Assembly: GCA_946480065.1 (NCBI GenBank)
Contig: CAMLJA010000155.1
Coordinates: 1 to 5,306, forward strand
Direction of reading: 5' to 3'
Origin: an uncultured Thermomonas sp.
Lineage (GTDB): Bacteria > Pseudomonadota > Gammaproteobacteria > Xanthomonadales > Xanthomonadaceae
DNA length: 5,306 nucleotides
The notes below the pieces were generated by a model that had not been told where the DNA came from, ran no database searches, and saw only the letters and a program-made list of their open reading frames with translations. The translations under genes were made by a program, and so were the position numbers. Shown piece by piece: positions 4,501 to 5,306 of this stretch; position 1 is the stretch's first letter, and each line of letters begins with the position of its first letter.

Positions 4501-5306
4501 GTGAAACTCCACATCCTCGGCATCGCCGGCACCTTCATGGGCGGCGTGGCCGCGCTGGCGCGCGAACTCGGCCATGCCGTCGAGGGCAGCGACGCCAATA
4601 TCTATCCGCCGATGTCCACCCAGCTGGAGCGGCTGGGCATTGCGCTGAAGCAGGGCTACGCGCCCGCCGGCATCGCGCCGGACTGCGACGGCATCGTGAT
4701 CGGCAACGCCCTCTCGCGGGGCAACCCCGCGGTGGAGCACGTGCTGGACGCCGGCCTGCGCTACACCTCCGGTGCGCAGTGGCTGAGCGAGCACGTGCTG
4801 CCGGGCCGCGACACCCTGGCGGTGGCGGGCACCCACGGCAAGACCACCACCACCACCATCCTCGCCTACCTGCTCCAGGCCGCCGGGCGCGAGCCTGGCT
4901 TCCTCATCGGCGGCGTGGCGGAGGATTTCGGCGCGTCAGCGCGCATCGGCGCAGGGCGCGAATTCGTGGTGGAGGCGGACGAATACGACACCGCCTTCTT
5001 CGACAAGCGCAGCAAGTTCGTCCACTACCGCCCGCTGGTCGCCATCCTCAACAACCTGGAATACGACCACGCCGACATCTTCCCGGACGTGGCCGCGATC
5101 CAGCGCCAGTTCCACCACCTGGTGCGCACCGTGCCCGGCCGCGGCCGGCTGATCGTCAACGGCCACGACGAACGCCTTGCCGAGGTGCTGGCGCTGGGCT
5201 GCTGGACGCCGGTGGAACGCTTCGGGCTCCATGACGGCACGTCCGATCCGTCGTTCGAGTGGAGCGCGCGCAAGCTGGCCGACGACGGCAGCCGCTTCGC
5301 GGTGCT
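4501..5306 (+). CDS. mpl: UDP-N-acetylmuramate:L-Ala-gamma-D-Glu-meso-DAP ligase, N-terminal part (cut by window edge)
   Basis: Murein-peptide ligase of cell-wall recycling: it joins the recovered tripeptide L-Ala-gamma-D-Glu-meso-DAP to UDP-MurNAc in the cytosol using ATP. The visible 268 codons begin with GTG. Residues 1-20 read (M)KLHILGIAGTFMGGVAALA, the N-terminal Rossmann strand and glycine loop of Mur ligases, in the Mpl form (GTFMGG). The ATP loop is AGTHGKTTTT (89-98) with K94. VEADEYDTAFFDKRSKFVHY (137-156) and NNLEYDHADIF (164-174) are highly typical of Mpl and distinguish it from MurC. The central domain continues to the window end; the C-terminal domain lies outside, since the family is about 450-460 residues long. 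The GTG start is supported by GGAG at 4489-4492 and by the exact fit of the N-terminus. It follows adk on the same strand after 120 bases. A different plus-strand frame also stays open across this gene but encodes no recognisable protein. Confidence 0.96.
   Translation, partial: MKLHILGIAGTFMGGVAALARELGHAVEGSDANIYPPMSTQLERLGIALKQGYAPAGIAPDCDGIVIGNALSRGNPAVEHVLDAGLRYTSGAQWLSEHVLPGRDTLAVAGTHGKTTTTTILAYLLQAAGREPGFLIGGVAEDFGASARIGAGREFVVEADEYDTAFFDKRSKFVHYRPLVAILNNLEYDHADIFPDVAAIQRQFHHLVRTVPGRGRLIVNGHDERLAEVLALGCWTPVERFGLHDGTSDPSFEWSARKLADDGSRFAV

Noticed and set aside
3616..4836. Minus-strand open frame of 406 codons across adk and the start of mpl
   Set aside because: It opposes two genes with unmistakable motifs (adk P-loop, Mpl N-terminus) and has no recognisable domain.
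4392..5234. Plus-strand ATG-started open frame overlapping mpl
   Set aside because: Its translation is arginine/proline-rich without a domain, while the frame starting with GTG at 4501 gives an excellent Mpl sequence.

Overview
The window is about 70% GC and looks like a chromosomal segment from a gammaproteobacterium of the Xanthomonadaceae/Lysobacteraceae (Lysobacter, Luteimonas, Xanthomonas and relatives). This rests on the strong G/C third-position bias, the protein sequences, and the grouping of a membrane pyrophosphatase, a pyrophosphate-dependent phosphofructokinase, a short-lid adenylate kinase and Mpl. The exact genus cannot be fixed from the sequence alone. No mobile element, CRISPR array, tRNA or rRNA was seen.

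Layout from left to right: (1) 1-533, minus strand: N-terminal 177 codons of a membrane ion-pumping pyrophosphatase (hppA), cut by the left edge. (2) 534-726: non-coding region with three inverted repeats. (3) 727-1239, plus strand: a small exported protein of unknown function with four cysteines. (4) 1249-1473, minus strand: a DUF167/YggU-family protein, convergent with the previous gene; the two stop codons form the ends of one small hairpin. (5) 1474-1562: a short gap holding two tandem hairpins. (6) 1563-2369, minus strand: an exported CsgG-domain protein without a lipobox. (7) 2435-3691, minus strand: PPi-dependent phosphofructokinase (pfp). (8) 3692-3801: divergent promoter region. (9) 3802-4380, plus strand: adenylate kinase (adk). 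(10) 4501-5306, plus strand: N-terminal 268 codons of the murein-peptide ligase mpl, starting with GTG and cut by the right edge.

Functionally, pfp makes or uses pyrophosphate at the fructose-6-phosphate/fructose-1,6-bisphosphate step, hppA spends pyrophosphate to pump ions, and adk equilibrates the adenylate pool, so three of the seven genes belong to phosphoanhydride energy metabolism. Mpl recycles cell-wall tripeptide. pfp and the CsgG-like gene run in the same direction with a 65-base gap and may be co-transcribed, possibly with the DUF167 gene behind them; adk and mpl may form a plus-strand unit. This is mostly an ordinary core-genome region. The parts most worth a second look are the CsgG-like protein with glycine-rich segments where CsgG has its pore hairpins, the four-cysteine exported protein, and several inverted repeats in the gaps.
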